A stretch of DNA of 64,000 nt from UBA3006 sp036746695 (GCA_036746695.1 DAIODP010000001.1:868001-932000); one strand, 5' to 3'. Positions 31,972 through 40,573 are shown, counted from the first letter of the stretch. Program-made: numbers and translations. Notes: generated by a model not told the origin, from the letters alone.

Positions 31972-33084
31972 ATGGCGAACATCTCCATACCCGCGAATCT
32001 GCTTCCTAGCGACGGACGCTTCGGTTCTGGCCCATCAAAAATTCGTTCGGAACAAATGGACGCACTCGTCTTAGCTTCCCGCAATGTGCTCGGTACTTCG
32101 CATCGCCAAGCACCCGTAAAAAACATTTTGGGTTCTGTTCGCGAGCAACTTCGCCATCTGTTTTCGCTGCCCCCCGACTGGGAAGTGGTCATGGGCAACG
32201 GCGGCGCAAGCTTGTTCTGGGACGCAGCAACATTTGGCCTCATTCAGAACAAGAGCGAACACCTCGTGTTCGGCGAATTCTCATCAAAGTTTGCCGATGC
32301 CGCCCGCAATGCGCCGCACCTAGACCAACCAATCGTTATTGGAGCAACCCCTGGCGACGTTCCCGCAGTGCAACCCGCCGATGTCGATACGTATTGCTTC
32401 ACCCATAACGAAACCTCCACTGGCGCAAGCATGCAACTTGTTCGGCCAACCAATTCGGGCGAGGCGCTTGTGGTTGTGGATGCCACTTCGGCCGCTGGTG
32501 GCATTGCTTGGGTGCCGAACGAAGTTGATGTGTATTACTTTTCGCCGCAGAAAGGTTTCGGTTCGGAGGGCGGCACATGGATTGCCCTGTGCTCACCACG
32601 CGCCGTTGAAAGAATCGATGCGATTACAGCATCAAAGCGCTGGTGCCCACCATCGCTCGACTTAACTATTGCGCTCGACAACTCGCGCGCCAATCAGACA
32701 TACAACACGCCCTCGATCTCCACATTCATATTGCTCGATGAACAACTGCGCTGGATGTTGGACAACGGCGGTTTGCCATGGTGTGTTCAACGCACCACAC
32801 AATCCTCACAACACCTGTACTCGTGGGCCACCGAGCGCTCATTTGCATCTCCCTTTGTTGTCAACCCGCAGCATCGCTCACCAGTAGTTGGAACAATCGA
32901 CCTCGACGGAGTGGATGCCACGCAGATCAGCAACGTCCTGCGCGAAAACGGCATTGTCGACACCGAGTCGTATCGCAAGCTTGGGCGTAATCAGTTGCGT
33001 ATTTCCATGTTCCCATCAGTCGAACCAACCGATGTACAACAACTCACTGCGTGCATCGACTATGTAGTGGAGCAGCTGTCATGA
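31972..33084 (+). CDS. serC: phosphoserine aminotransferase
   Basis: PLP enzyme of serine synthesis (3-phosphohydroxypyruvate to phosphoserine). 370 residues, actinobacterial form: RFGSGPSKIRSEQMDAL, LGTSHRQAPVKNI, VVMGNGGASLFWDA, FTHNETSTG and the PLP Lys in YYFSPQKGFGSEGG. A -10-like GACACT stands 6 bases before ATG 31972, an imperfect leaderless arrangement. Its TGA overlaps the serA ATG. Confidence 0.95.
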   Translation: MANISIPANLLPSDGRFGSGPSKIRSEQMDALVLASRNVLGTSHRQAPVKNILGSVREQLRHLFSLPPDWEVVMGNGGASLFWDAATFGLIQNKSEHLVFGEFSSKFADAARNAPHLDQPIVIGATPGDVPAVQPADVDTYCFTHNETSTGASMQLVRPTNSGEALVVVDATSAAGGIAWVPNEVDVYYFSPQKGFGSEGGTWIALCSPRAVERIDAITASKRWCPPSLDLTIALDNSRANQTYNTPSISTFILLDEQLRWMLDNGGLPWCVQRTTQSSQHLYSWATERSFASPFVVNPQHRSPVVGTIDLDGVDATQISNVLRENGIVDTESYRKLGRNQLRISMFPSVEPTDVQQLTACIDYVVEQLS

Positions 33085-34655
33085 GTAAACGAATTGTTAT
33101 CGCCGAGGAAATTGCCGACGCCGGCCTCGACCGACTGCGCTCGGCTGGCTTTATCGTCGATGTGCAACTCAATAAATCGGCCGACGAATTGCACGCAATT
33201 CTGGACGGCGCGCACGCCCTCATCGTTCGTTCGGCAACCATGGTTGACGCAGCAATGTTGGCAGCGGGCAAACAGTTGGTAGTTGTTGCTCGCGCGGGCG
33301 TCGGGCTGGACAACATCGATGTTGAAGCGGCTACCAAACAGGGCGTGATGGTGGTTAATGCACCGCAATCCAACGTGCTTTCCGCTGCCGAACACACCAT
33401 GGCGCTGATCTTGTCCATTGCCCGCAACGTGCCCCAGGCGCATAGCGCACTCACCGCGGGGCGCTGGGAGCGCAGCAAGTGGGAAGGCATCGAGCTTGCC
33501 GGCAAAACGCTTGGCATCTTGGGCCTCGGCCGCATCGGCACGTTGGTTGCCCAGCGCGCACGCGCTTTCGACATGCGTCTCGTTGCCTACGACCCATATG
33601 TTTCGGCCGAGCGCGGTCGCGAACTGGGCGTTGAAATGACAACGCTCGAACGAGTGGTCGAGCAGGCAGACGTTCTCACCATTCACTTACCAAAAAACAA
33701 AGAGACCACGGGCATTATTAACGCCGACATGCTGAAGCGCGCCAAGCGTTCGCTGCGCATTGTCAACGTTGCGCGTGGCGGCATCGCCGACGAAGCCGAC
33801 CTTGCCGAAGCATTGCGCAACGGCACAATCGCTGGCGCGGCACTTGATGTGTTCACCAAAGAGCCAGTAACCGACTCGCCGTTGTTTGGCCTCGGCAACA
33901 TTGTGGTCACGCCGCACCTCGGTGCTAGTACACGCGAAGCACAAGACCGCGCGGGCGAAGTTGTTGCCGACATGGTGCAACTTGCACTCAACGGCGACTT
34001 CGTGCCTTTCGCCGTCAACCTTGAAGCGGGCGACGCAAACGAAACACTGAAGCCGTTTGTTCCATTGGCCGATCGCATCGGGCGCGTATTTGCATCACTG
34101 ATCGAATCCACTCCGTCAACGATTGAAATTTCTACAACGGGCGAAATTGGCAGCTACGACCCGGGCCTCATCACCATCAGCGCACTGAAGGGAATGCTCT
34201 CCGTTTGGTCGACCGACCAAGTGAGCCTCGTCAATGCTCCATCAATGGCGCGCAATCTCAACATCACCGTCGAAAGCGTTGCCTCAACAACGACTACGCA
34301 TCGCGACTATGTCAACCTCATCACGCTTCGCTCGGGCGATCGAAACATTGCAGCGACGCTCACTGGCCGCCGCCGCGAAGCCAGAATCGTGATGATCGAT
34401 CATCACCTCACCGACATTCCACCGTCGGAACACATGCTGGTAGTGAAAAACGACGACCGGCCTGGCGCAATTGGCCGCGTGGCTTCTGCCCTTGGCAACG
34501 CCGGCATCAACATTGCCAACATGGATGTGGGCAGCTCCGAAACCGCAGGCAGCGCACTGATGTGCATCGCCACAACAACCGCGGTTCCGCTTGATGTGCT
34601 GCAACACCTGCGCACACTCGAGGGAATCTCGAGCGTTGTCTCGGTGGGCGCCTAA
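33081..34655 (+). CDS. serA: D-3-phosphoglycerate dehydrogenase
   Basis: First step of serine synthesis. 524 residues, long form. Nucleotide-binding LGILGLGRIGTLVAQRA, catalytic region VNVARGGIADEADL and VTPHLGASTREAQDRAG, then the allosteric substrate-binding (ASB) domain and a C-terminal ACT domain (LVVKNDDRPGAIGRVASALG, INIANMDVG) that senses serine. ATG 33081 overlaps serC (ATGA); ten more codons upstream are open but unlikely. Confidence 0.96.
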   Translation: MSKRIVIAEEIADAGLDRLRSAGFIVDVQLNKSADELHAILDGAHALIVRSATMVDAAMLAAGKQLVVVARAGVGLDNIDVEAATKQGVMVVNAPQSNVLSAAEHTMALILSIARNVPQAHSALTAGRWERSKWEGIELAGKTLGILGLGRIGTLVAQRARAFDMRLVAYDPYVSAERGRELGVEMTTLERVVEQADVLTIHLPKNKETTGIINADMLKRAKRSLRIVNVARGGIADEADLAEALRNGTIAGAALDVFTKEPVTDSPLFGLGNIVVTPHLGASTREAQDRAGEVVADMVQLALNGDFVPFAVNLEAGDANETLKPFVPLADRIGRVFASLIESTPSTIEISTTGEIGSYDPGLITISALKGMLSVWSTDQVSLVNAPSMARNLNITVESVASTTTTHRDYVNLITLRSGDRNIAATLTGRRREARIVMIDHHLTDIPPSEHMLVVKNDDRPGAIGRVASALGNAGINIANMDVGSSETAGSALMCIATTTAVPLDVLQHLRTLEGISSVVSVGA

Positions 34656-35764
34656 ACCTTTTTGCGACGTTCGCGCTTCACGCGCGGAGTGAACTTCACC
34701 AGCTCGTCGTCCACCACTTCGTGGCGTTGACCCCAACTGCTAAACAACGATTGCATCATGGCCGCTGCCGGCAACGCCAACACAGCGCCAATCGGCCCGA
34801 GTATTGCGCCGCCCACAATTGCCGAAGCAAATGCCACAGCCGCATGTACGTGCATGGTGCGCGCAGTAATCCGCGGCGAGATGAGATAGTTCTCAAGTTG
34901 CTGGTAAATCAAAATGAACGCAAGTACCAATGCGGCATCAATTGGCGACTCCAAAAACGTAAGCAGCAGCGGCAACACGCCAGCAAGATACGTGCCAACA
35001 ACCGGCAAGAACTGCGAGACGATGCCGACCCACAGCGCCATTGCTATCGGCGCAGGGGTTCCAATGGCTTGAAATGCGATCCAATGGAAAAACGCAGACA
35101 CCAAGGCAAGCAATGCACGCGAATACAAGTAGCCGCCTGTCTTATCGATGGCCAAGTCCCACGTCTTTAACACCAACCGCTGACGCTCTTCCGGCAAGCG
35201 CGCGCAAATAACGCGCCGCAAGCGCGGCCCGTCTGCAACGAGATAAAACGTGAACAACGTGATCGACAACAACTGCAACAACACACCAAGTGCACTTGCC
35301 GAAAGGCTGACTACCTTTCGCTGTTGGTTATCAATAAACCGCTGCACCGGCCCCTTCGGGTCGGAGATCGAAGCGTTTACTTCACCCGGATCAACGTTGG
35401 CATTAAACGTGTCATTGATAAAACTCACCGTGTCATTGACATAGGTTTCGCTGTTCGTCAACACATCCGCAACCTGGCTAGCCACCAACGTTCCAACCGC
35501 ACCCAAGAATGCACCGGCGAACACAATGATCGACATCAAAATGAGCAGCGTCGCACTTCCTCGTCGCCAACCACGTTTCGCTAAACGATTGACGCCGGGC
35601 TCTATTGCCAACGCCAAGAACAACGAAACCAACAACAGCAACAAAAAATTGGACAGTTGGTGGAACAATTCGCGAGCCACGAGGGCACCAAGAAATCCAA
35701 GCCAAAACACCACAATGGCTTTGGGGACCCACTTCGGCATCGCACTCTCGCTTGTGTTGCTCAT
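34652..35764 (-). CDS. AI-2E-family (PerM-type) membrane permease
   Basis: 370 residues, seven to eight membrane segments, with the family loops WVGIVSQFLPVVGTYLAGVL and YQQLENYLISPRITARTM. Members export or exchange small ions or signals; substrate unknown. The tail is strongly basic (RVKRERRKKV). ATG 35764 is chosen because TACTGT lies 7 bases before it. A palindrome overlaps the promoter. Its last 4 bases overlap serA. Confidence 0.85.
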   Translation of the reverse strand: MSNTSESAMPKWVPKAIVVFWLGFLGALVARELFHQLSNFLLLLLVSLFLALAIEPGVNRLAKRGWRRGSATLLILMSIIVFAGAFLGAVGTLVASQVADVLTNSETYVNDTVSFINDTFNANVDPGEVNASISDPKGPVQRFIDNQQRKVVSLSASALGVLLQLLSITLFTFYLVADGPRLRRVICARLPEERQRLVLKTWDLAIDKTGGYLYSRALLALVSAFFHWIAFQAIGTPAPIAMALWVGIVSQFLPVVGTYLAGVLPLLLTFLESPIDAALVLAFILIYQQLENYLISPRITARTMHVHAAVAFASAIVGGAILGPIGAVLALPAAAMMQSLFSSWGQRHEVVDDELVKFTPRVKRERRKKV

Positions 35765-35771
35765 TTCACCA

Positions 35772-35777
35772 ACAGTA
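35772..35777 (-). promoter_or_regulatory. -10 element, leaderless promoter of the AI-2E-type permease
   Basis: Minus-strand TACTGT, 7 bases before ATG 35764. Confidence 0.5.
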
Positions 35778-35779
35778 CT

Positions 35780-35797
35780 TGCACGGCCCGCCGTGCA
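35780..35797. promoter_or_regulatory. 18-bp palindromic operator candidate
   Basis: TGCACGGC-CC-GCCGTGCA, perfect 8-bp arms, lying between the -10 and -35 positions of the leftward permease promoter and 31 bases before the rightward DUF2236 gene. A repressor bound here could control both genes. Confidence 0.5.
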
Positions 35798-35827
35798 GTC
35801 TGACCCCACAACTGGCACGATAGAGCA

Positions 35828-36742
35828 ATGAATTCGCCAAGTTCCTCGGCTATCAACGATCGCATTAATGCGCTTCGCGATCAGTTGGGTGAGGCGCTTC
35901 GAAACAGGGTTGTTGGCCCCGACGCCGAACAACGCAGGCAATCAATTATGGATGCGCAAGGCCCGCGCTGGTTTGCCGACGACAGGCCAATACGCATCGT
36001 GCACATGGACGCATCCATGTTCATTGGTGGCTTGCGCGCACTGTTGCTGCAAACGTTGCACCCACTTGCCATGGCCGGCGTAGCCAACCACTCCGATTAC
36101 CGAACCGACCCATGGGGCCGGTTGCAGCGCACCGCCGACTTTCTTGCCTCCACCACGTTTGGCCCAGAACAAGAGGCGCAACGAATTATTGACCGCATTA
36201 AACACGTCCACAACTTCGTGCAAGGCACTGCAAGCGATGGTCGTCCATACTCGGCCAACGACCCCCATTTGCTGCGCTGGGTGCATGTTGTCGAAGTTGA
36301 AAGTTTCTTGAGTGCACACACTCGCTACGGCCAACAAAAGCTGACGCAGGAACAACGCGACGGATACGTGGAAGACATGTCGCTCATCGCAGCAAAACTT
36401 GGCGTGACAGCACCACCCAAAAATGAACAAGCGCTCAAAGATCAGCTTCGATCATTCAAGGGCGAACTTCGAAGCACTGCCGATAGCCGTGACGCAGTGA
36501 AGTACCTTCTATTCAGCCCGCCGCTGCCTTACCCTGCGCGCGCCGCTTACTACGCGCTTGCCGCAGCCACCGTCTCCACACTTCCCGCATGGTCGCGCAA
36601 CATGCTGCGCGTGCCGTACCTACCCTTCACCGAACGATTCGCGCTTCGTCCTCTTGGCATGGGCATCACTCAGGCGTTTCGTTGGATCGCAGACCCAACA
36701 TCCCCCTATCGCAAAGAGGTAGATGACGAAACGATCGCCTGA
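35828..36742 (+). CDS. DUF2236 / MpaB-type oxygenase-family protein
   Basis: 304 residues, mainly helical. LLLQTLHPLAMAGVANHS, DPWGRLQRTADFLASTTFG and HLLRWVHVVEVESFL are the His-containing motifs of the family that includes the latex oxygenase Lcp and MpaB; the His residues bind heme in characterised members. Small actinobacterial versions have no settled substrate. Its final 37 bases overlap the convergent amidotransferase gene. Confidence 0.83.
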   Translation: MNSPSSSAINDRINALRDQLGEALRNRVVGPDAEQRRQSIMDAQGPRWFADDRPIRIVHMDASMFIGGLRALLLQTLHPLAMAGVANHSDYRTDPWGRLQRTADFLASTTFGPEQEAQRIIDRIKHVHNFVQGTASDGRPYSANDPHLLRWVHVVEVESFLSAHTRYGQQKLTQEQRDGYVEDMSLIAAKLGVTAPPKNEQALKDQLRSFKGELRSTADSRDAVKYLLFSPPLPYPARAAYYALAAATVSTLPAWSRNMLRVPYLPFTERFALRPLGMGITQAFRWIADPTSPYRKEVDDETIA

Positions 36743-37461
36743 GCAATCAACGCGTCGTACAAATTCTGCTGAACAGCATCCTCGTGCGCAGTGTCTTCCG
36801 GGTGCCACTGCACGCCCACCAACCAATGGTCGGTGTGTTCAATACCTTCAAGTAATCCATCCTCGGCCCACGCAACTGCAACACAACCCGGCGCAATGGT
36901 GTCAACAATTTGGTGATGGAACGATGCACCTTGCAGCTCGGTTGCGCCCAGCGCGTTCGCCAATCTGCTGCCTTCTTTAATGCGCACACCATGAACTGCA
37001 AACGGCGCGCCTTCGGGGAAGTTGTCTGGCTTGTGCAACACCTGCGAGTCGGCGTTGGGCAGCGTTGCGATTTCTTGCACCAATGTGCCGCCCAGTGCAA
37101 CGTTGGTTATCTGCAACCCGCGACAAATCGCCAACACCGGTTTGCCCATTCGAATTGCAGCCTTCACCATGGTGGATTCAAAAATGTCTTGCTCGGTCAA
37201 AATGCCGTACACGTACACACTTGGCTCTTGGCCATACAACTTTGGGTCTACGTCGCCGCCGCCCATCAACACCAAGCCATCAAAACGCGACATCAGCTCG
37301 TCGGCATCGTCGTCAGTTAACTCTTGAGGTACAACGATTGCTGGCTCGCCTCCAGCGCGCAACACGGCATTCGTATATACGTCGCCTGCAAAATGCACGG
37401 CACTGCGCGACACTCGGCTGGCAGGGCCCACGCGTCCGGCAATGGCGATGATTGGTTTCAC
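36706..37461 (-). CDS. class I glutamine amidotransferase-like hydrolase (PuuD type, peptidase C26)
   Basis: 251 residues. LVLMGGGDVDPKLYG, nucleophile Cys in PVLAICRGLQITNV, and HWLVGVQWHPEDT with the catalytic His and Glu match gamma-glutamyl-GABA hydrolases. It would cleave gamma-glutamyl amides in polyamine or related breakdown; no other polyamine gene is adjacent. Leaderless start: TAGTTT, 7 bases, GTG 37461. Confidence 0.88.
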   Translation of the reverse strand: MKPIIAIAGRVGPASRVSRSAVHFAGDVYTNAVLRAGGEPAIVVPQELTDDDADELMSRFDGLVLMGGGDVDPKLYGQEPSVYVYGILTEQDIFESTMVKAAIRMGKPVLAICRGLQITNVALGGTLVQEIATLPNADSQVLHKPDNFPEGAPFAVHGVRIKEGSRLANALGATELQGASFHHQIVDTIAPGCVAVAWAEDGLLEGIEHTDHWLVGVQWHPEDTAHEDAVQQNLYDALIAQAIVSSSTSLR

Positions 37462-37468
37462 GCGCTAC

Positions 37469-37486
37469 AAACTAGCAAGGTAGAAT
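37469..37486. promoter_or_regulatory. closely spaced divergent leaderless promoters
   Basis: Minus-strand TAGTTT (37469-37474) serves GTG 37461 (7 bases); plus-strand TAGAAT (37481-37486) serves ATG 37493 (6 bases). Six bases separate the two -10 elements, so each -35 region lies in the other gene's start. Confidence 0.5.
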
Positions 37487-37492
37487 AACTAC

Positions 37493-37687
37493 ATGCTCAA
37501 AAGAACAATCAGTGTTGCAACATCACATTCTGATGCTGCAAAATTGGACAAGGCCTTTTGGGCAATTCAATCTCCTCAAGCCCGTCTTCAACACGCACTC
37601 GAACTACGTAAGGTCAATTATGGAACAGATCGAGTTTCCTCAAGACTTCAGCGAGTTCTTGAAATTACTCAACGCCCATCGCGTTGA
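37493..37687 (+). CDS. small partner protein of nucleotidyltransferase module 1
   Basis: 64 residues, basic. Core FWAIQSPQARLQHALELRK, then YGTDRVSSRLQRVLEI. The same pattern (aromatic-W...S-x-x-x-RL...E/A-x-x-R...RL-x-R) is in the small protein at 38473-38664, so the two are homologous. It overlaps the nucleotidyltransferase start by 68 bases in another frame. The TAGAAT placed 6 bases from its ATG shows it is a transcribed gene. From memory, such short proteins commonly precede nucleotidyltransferases of this kind; function unknown. Confidence 0.68.
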   Translation: MLKRTISVATSHSDAAKLDKAFWAIQSPQARLQHALELRKVNYGTDRVSSRLQRVLEITQRPSR

Positions 37688-38069
37688 GTACCTGCTGATC
37701 GGCGGTTTTGCCGTTGCTTTGCACGGCTATCCCCGCGCTACTGCTGATATGGATGTTTGGGTTGCACGACACCGCACAAATGCCGAAAAGCTGGTGCGCT
37801 GTCTTCGTGAGTTTGGCTTCGACACGCCGAATCTGAACGCCGAGTTATTCGACGATCCAAATCGAATTGTGCGAATGGGTGAGGCTCCACTTCGCATCGA
37901 AATTCTGACCGAAATAGACGGAGTAAATTTTGAAGATTGCTCCGCACGATCGATAAAACAATCTGTGGCCGGTGAAATCATTCCGATGATTTCACTCGAA
38001 GACCTTAAAACAAACAAGCGCGCGAGTGGCCGTGCAAAAGATCTAGATGATCTTGAAAATCTTCCCTGA
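37620..38069 (+). CDS. nucleotidyltransferase-fold protein (MNT/AbiEii-like), module 1
   Basis: 149 residues from ATG 37620 (AAGG 6 bases upstream). Motif LLIGGFAVALHGYPRATADM then DVW: the Gly-Gly turn (G28, G29) and the metal Asp pair D43, D45 of polymerase-beta-type nucleotidyltransferases. Then RIEILTEIDGVNFEDC and ISLEDLKTNKRASGRAKDLD. Such proteins act as antitoxins or toxin-modifying AMP transferases in several defence systems; here the partner is a 64-residue protein, not a HEPN toxin. A longer frame from 37512 is a shadow. Confidence 0.78.
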   Translation: MEQIEFPQDFSEFLKLLNAHRVEYLLIGGFAVALHGYPRATADMDVWVARHRTNAEKLVRCLREFGFDTPNLNAELFDDPNRIVRMGEAPLRIEILTEIDGVNFEDCSARSIKQSVAGEIIPMISLEDLKTNKRASGRAKDLDDLENLP

Positions 38070-38078
38070 TTAGCTTCA

Positions 38079-38525
38079 CTATTTCTTTTCCAAAAATTCG
38101 GCGTCGGCAAGATCCTGCAACCGGCCCGTAGCAAGTTTGTTTGTCCGTAGATCATCTACCGACACGAATGGAACTTGTACATCACCAACCGCAATCAAAA
38201 CGTGGTTCTTAAATGCCTCAGCAAAATCAAGTCCAGTTGCAAACGTCAAGATATCGATTCGTTGTGGTTCACGACCCAGTTGCACTACAGAGTCTGGCAC
38301 CTGAAAATCGGTGGCGGTCAGTCCTAATTGGCCAAATCCGAATTCGTCAAGCGCTGAAACGACTCGGTGGGCGTTTTCGGGATCAGCCCAGACCCACACA
38401 TCGAGATCTTTTGTGTATCGCGGATGACCGTGGGCAGCAACTGCATAACCTCCGACAATCATGAAGCGGACGTTATGCGAGATGAATAATTCGACAAATT
38501 CTTGAAAGTCTTGGTTCAGGTTCAT
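38079..38525 (-). CDS. nucleotidyltransferase-fold protein, module 2
   Basis: 148 residues from ATG 38525. MIVGGYAVAAHGHPRYTKDL then DVWVW: G25-G26 and D40, D42 present; also RIDILTFATGLDFAEAF and SVDDLRTNKLATGRLQDLAD. It is clearly homologous to the 37620 protein along its whole length but diverged, so an old duplication or two separate acquisitions. The two genes end 9 bases apart, facing each other. ATG 38537 is an alternative start. Confidence 0.78.
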   Translation of the reverse strand: MNLNQDFQEFVELFISHNVRFMIVGGYAVAAHGHPRYTKDLDVWVWADPENAHRVVSALDEFGFGQLGLTATDFQVPDSVVQLGREPQRIDILTFATGLDFAEAFKNHVLIAVGDVQVPFVSVDDLRTNKLATGRLQDLADAEFLEKK

Positions 38526-38664
38526 TGGTCCATCCATGAAACTCTTTGCGAATTTTCTCTACTGCTTCCAACCGCTCAGCATGCGACCGCGTGCGCCAAT
38601 ACATCCAAGGCGGATCCTCCTGACCCAAACGCTTAATTGTCACTACTTTTTCGATCTTTGACAC
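38473..38664 (-). CDS. small partner protein of nucleotidyltransferase module 2
   Basis: 63 residues from GTG 38664. Basic start SKIEKVVTIKRLGQE, then MYWRTRSHAERLEAVEKIRK and PRLSRICRII, homologous to the 37493 protein. A TTG two codons upstream is open, but TAGAAT exactly 6 bases before GTG 38664 settles the start. It overlaps its nucleotidyltransferase by 53 bases, mirroring module 1. Confidence 0.68.
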   Translation of the reverse strand: MSKIEKVVTIKRLGQEDPPWMYWRTRSHAERLEAVEKIRKEFHGWTNEPEPRLSRICRIIHLA

Positions 38665-38670
38665 TTTCAA

Positions 38671-38676
38671 ATTCTA
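38671..38676 (-). promoter_or_regulatory. -10 element, leaderless promoter of module 2
   Basis: Minus-strand TAGAAT preceded by GG, the same GGTAGAAT as in module 1, 6 bases before GTG 38664. Confidence 0.5.
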
Positions 38677-38690
38677 CCGCAAATTGTTAA

Positions 38691-38858
38691 TCAACTTGCG
38701 TTGGGTCGCAACACGATCTTAGAAAAATCTCCGTTTGTGCGCGCATACTCCCACCAACCACGCACACGTTTACCGACCGTCGAACGCCGCAACCGCAGAA
38801 TGTCGCATAATTGAGTCGTAGAAATTGTCCGTAGGGCCCTTGCTCCGATTTTCGTCAA
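38691..38858 (-). CDS. 55-residue helix-turn-helix-like peptide
   Basis: TTG 38858 to TGA 38691-38693. The TTG overlaps the ycaQ TGA (TTGA), the same coupling style as elsewhere here. The product reads TKIGARALRTISTTQLCDIL, RLRRSTVGKRVRGWWEYART, NGDFSKIVLRPNAS: a basic two-helix segment that could be an HTH with the recognition helix at STVGKRVRGWW. Sequence composition looks coding. It may be a genuine small regulator or the last piece of a longer lost gene. Confidence 0.5.
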   Translation of the reverse strand: MTKIGARALRTISTTQLCDILRLRRSTVGKRVRGWWEYARTNGDFSKIVLRPNAS

Positions 38859-40009
38859 AGATTCAAGTCAAGCCAGGCCGCGACGGCGCCAAGTTCGTTG
38901 TTTAACGCGTCATTAATCGTCGACCGCCTCACGCCTTTTTCGGTGTGCACGCTGTGAACCAACAACTTCGAGTTGGCGCGGTCTGCTTTCAAGTCGACCC
39001 GGCCCACCATTTCGCCATCCATCATGAATGGCAGCACGTAGTAGCCAAACTTTCGCTTTTCTTTTGGCGTGTAGATCTCGATGCGGTAGTGAAAATTGAA
39101 CAATCGCTCGTTGCGGGGCCGGCACCACACCAACGAATCAAACGGCGAGAGCAACGCTGTGGCATGCAATTGCTTAGGTAGCTTCGCTCCGCGATGCACA
39201 AATGCTTTCTCGGTCCAACCGTCCACGGCAACCACCCGCAGCTCGCCTTCTTCTACCAATTCGGCAATCAACGGCTTCACTGTTGCCGGCTTTTGTCGGT
39301 AATAATCGGCCAAATCACTTGCGGTTGCTACGCCTTGCGCAATTGCAGAACGTACGAGAAGTTGCTTGCGAGCAACGTGCTCGCTTGGTGTTGGTGCGTT
39401 CAAAACATCTTCGGGCAACACGCGCTCGGGCGTGTCGTAGATGCGGGCGAAGTCGGTGCCTCTGCCAAGCGACATCAACTGACCTGTGAGAAATAGATAC
39501 TCGAGCGCAACTTTGGCTTCGTCCCAATCCCACCAGGTGCCCTTCTTCTCTGTACGAGTAGAAAGTTCACGCGAAGTTGTTGGGCCGTTCTTCTCGACAT
39601 GTTTCAAGATTCGTTTAACGAACGCTTTATTATCGTCGTAAAAACGGGTGAGCCCCCAATGTTTTGCTTTCCCCGACCGTGCTGCTTCCATTTTCCAACG
39701 AAACAGCGGGTGAATCACTACTGGTAGGTGCGCAGCCTCGTGACCCCAATATTCAAAAAGCTTTTGTTGCTCTGTTGCCTTAGGTATCGCGTTGCGATTG
39801 TGGTTACCAAGTCGTGCAAACAACGGAAGTTCTTGGCTGCGCACCAACACATTGACCGAATCGATTTGGATGACTCCAAGTCGTGAAATCAGAGCATCGA
39901 CTTGTCTTTGCGTTGCTTTCGTTTTTGGACGTGCGGTATCAAAACCTTGTGCCGCAAGTGCGAGTGCTCGGGCATCTGCGATCGACAGAGAGTCGAGTCG
40001 CTGAGTCAT
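38855..40009 (-). CDS. ycaQ: YcaQ-type DNA interstrand-crosslink glycosylase (HTH_42 family)
   Basis: 384 residues of tandem winged helices. The catalytic motif of this family is QxQ (AlkZ) or QxD (YcaQ/AlkX); here LGVIQIDSVNVLVRSQ gives QID, so the YcaQ class that unhooks crosslinked bases. Also YWGHEAAHLPVVIHPLFRW and LLSPFDSLVWCRPRNERLF. ATG 40009 is 6 bases after the cyclophilin stop, so it is downstream in that unit. Confidence 0.88.
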   Translation of the reverse strand: MTQRLDSLSIADARALALAAQGFDTARPKTKATQRQVDALISRLGVIQIDSVNVLVRSQELPLFARLGNHNRNAIPKATEQQKLFEYWGHEAAHLPVVIHPLFRWKMEAARSGKAKHWGLTRFYDDNKAFVKRILKHVEKNGPTTSRELSTRTEKKGTWWDWDEAKVALEYLFLTGQLMSLGRGTDFARIYDTPERVLPEDVLNAPTPSEHVARKQLLVRSAIAQGVATASDLADYYRQKPATVKPLIAELVEEGELRVVAVDGWTEKAFVHRGAKLPKQLHATALLSPFDSLVWCRPRNERLFNFHYRIEIYTPKEKRKFGYYVLPFMMDGEMVGRVDLKADRANSKLLVHSVHTEKGVRRSTINDALNNELGAVAAWLDLNL

Positions 40010-40015
40010 ACGTGA

Positions 40016-40573
40016 TTAGTCGGCGACAGTAATTGCGACTGACTTAATGACCACGTCGGTCTTTGGTCGGTCGCCGGGGCCTGTTGGCACGTTTTGCATC
40101 ATCTCCACAATGTCGAGGCCTTTAACAACCTGACCAAACAACGAGTACAACGGTGGCAAACCGCAACCACTTGGGCCGCTGACGATAAAGAACTGCGAGC
40201 CGTTGGTGTTTGGCCCGGCGTTCGCCATGGCTACTGAACCAATTTGGTACTTGCCTGGCTTTGGAAGTTCGTCGCCGAACTTGTAACCAGGGCCGCCGCG
40301 GCCGCTGCCGTCTGGGTCGCCGCCTTGGCACATGAAGCCGCTGATGATACGGTGAAAAATTACGCCGTCGTAATAATGCTGGGCGGCGAGGTAAACAAAG
40401 TTGTTGACAGTGCGTGGTGCAGCAATTGGGTCGAGCGCAATCACCAAAGTGCCCATCGAAGTTTCCATTGTGGCGGTGTATCGCTTGGCTGGATCGATGC
40501 CCATCTCTGGAGCTTCGGCAAATTTTTGTTGTTTTGGAGCAGAGCCATCAAGTGGCGGAAATGGTGTTGACAT
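40016..40573 (-). CDS. cyclophilin-type peptidyl-prolyl isomerase
   Basis: 185 residues, cytosolic (no signal). FHRIISGFMCQGGDPDGSGR holds the catalytic Arg, with SVAMANAGPNTNGSQFFIVS and LYSLFGQVVKGLDIV. The ~35-residue N-terminal lead is Pro/Lys-rich and disordered-looking. Leaderless: TAGGGT, 8 bases, ATG 40573. Confidence 0.92.
   Translation of the reverse strand: MSTPFPPLDGSAPKQQKFAEAPEMGIDPAKRYTATMETSMGTLVIALDPIAAPRTVNNFVYLAAQHYYDGVIFHRIISGFMCQGGDPDGSGRGGPGYKFGDELPKPGKYQIGSVAMANAGPNTNGSQFFIVSGPSGCGLPPLYSLFGQVVKGLDIVEMMQNVPTGPGDRPKTDVVIKSVAITVAD

Noticed and set aside
36706..36742. Overlap of the DUF2236 and amidotransferase genes as a possible fusion or frameshift
   Set aside because: The two are convergent on opposite strands and both end at normal lengths.
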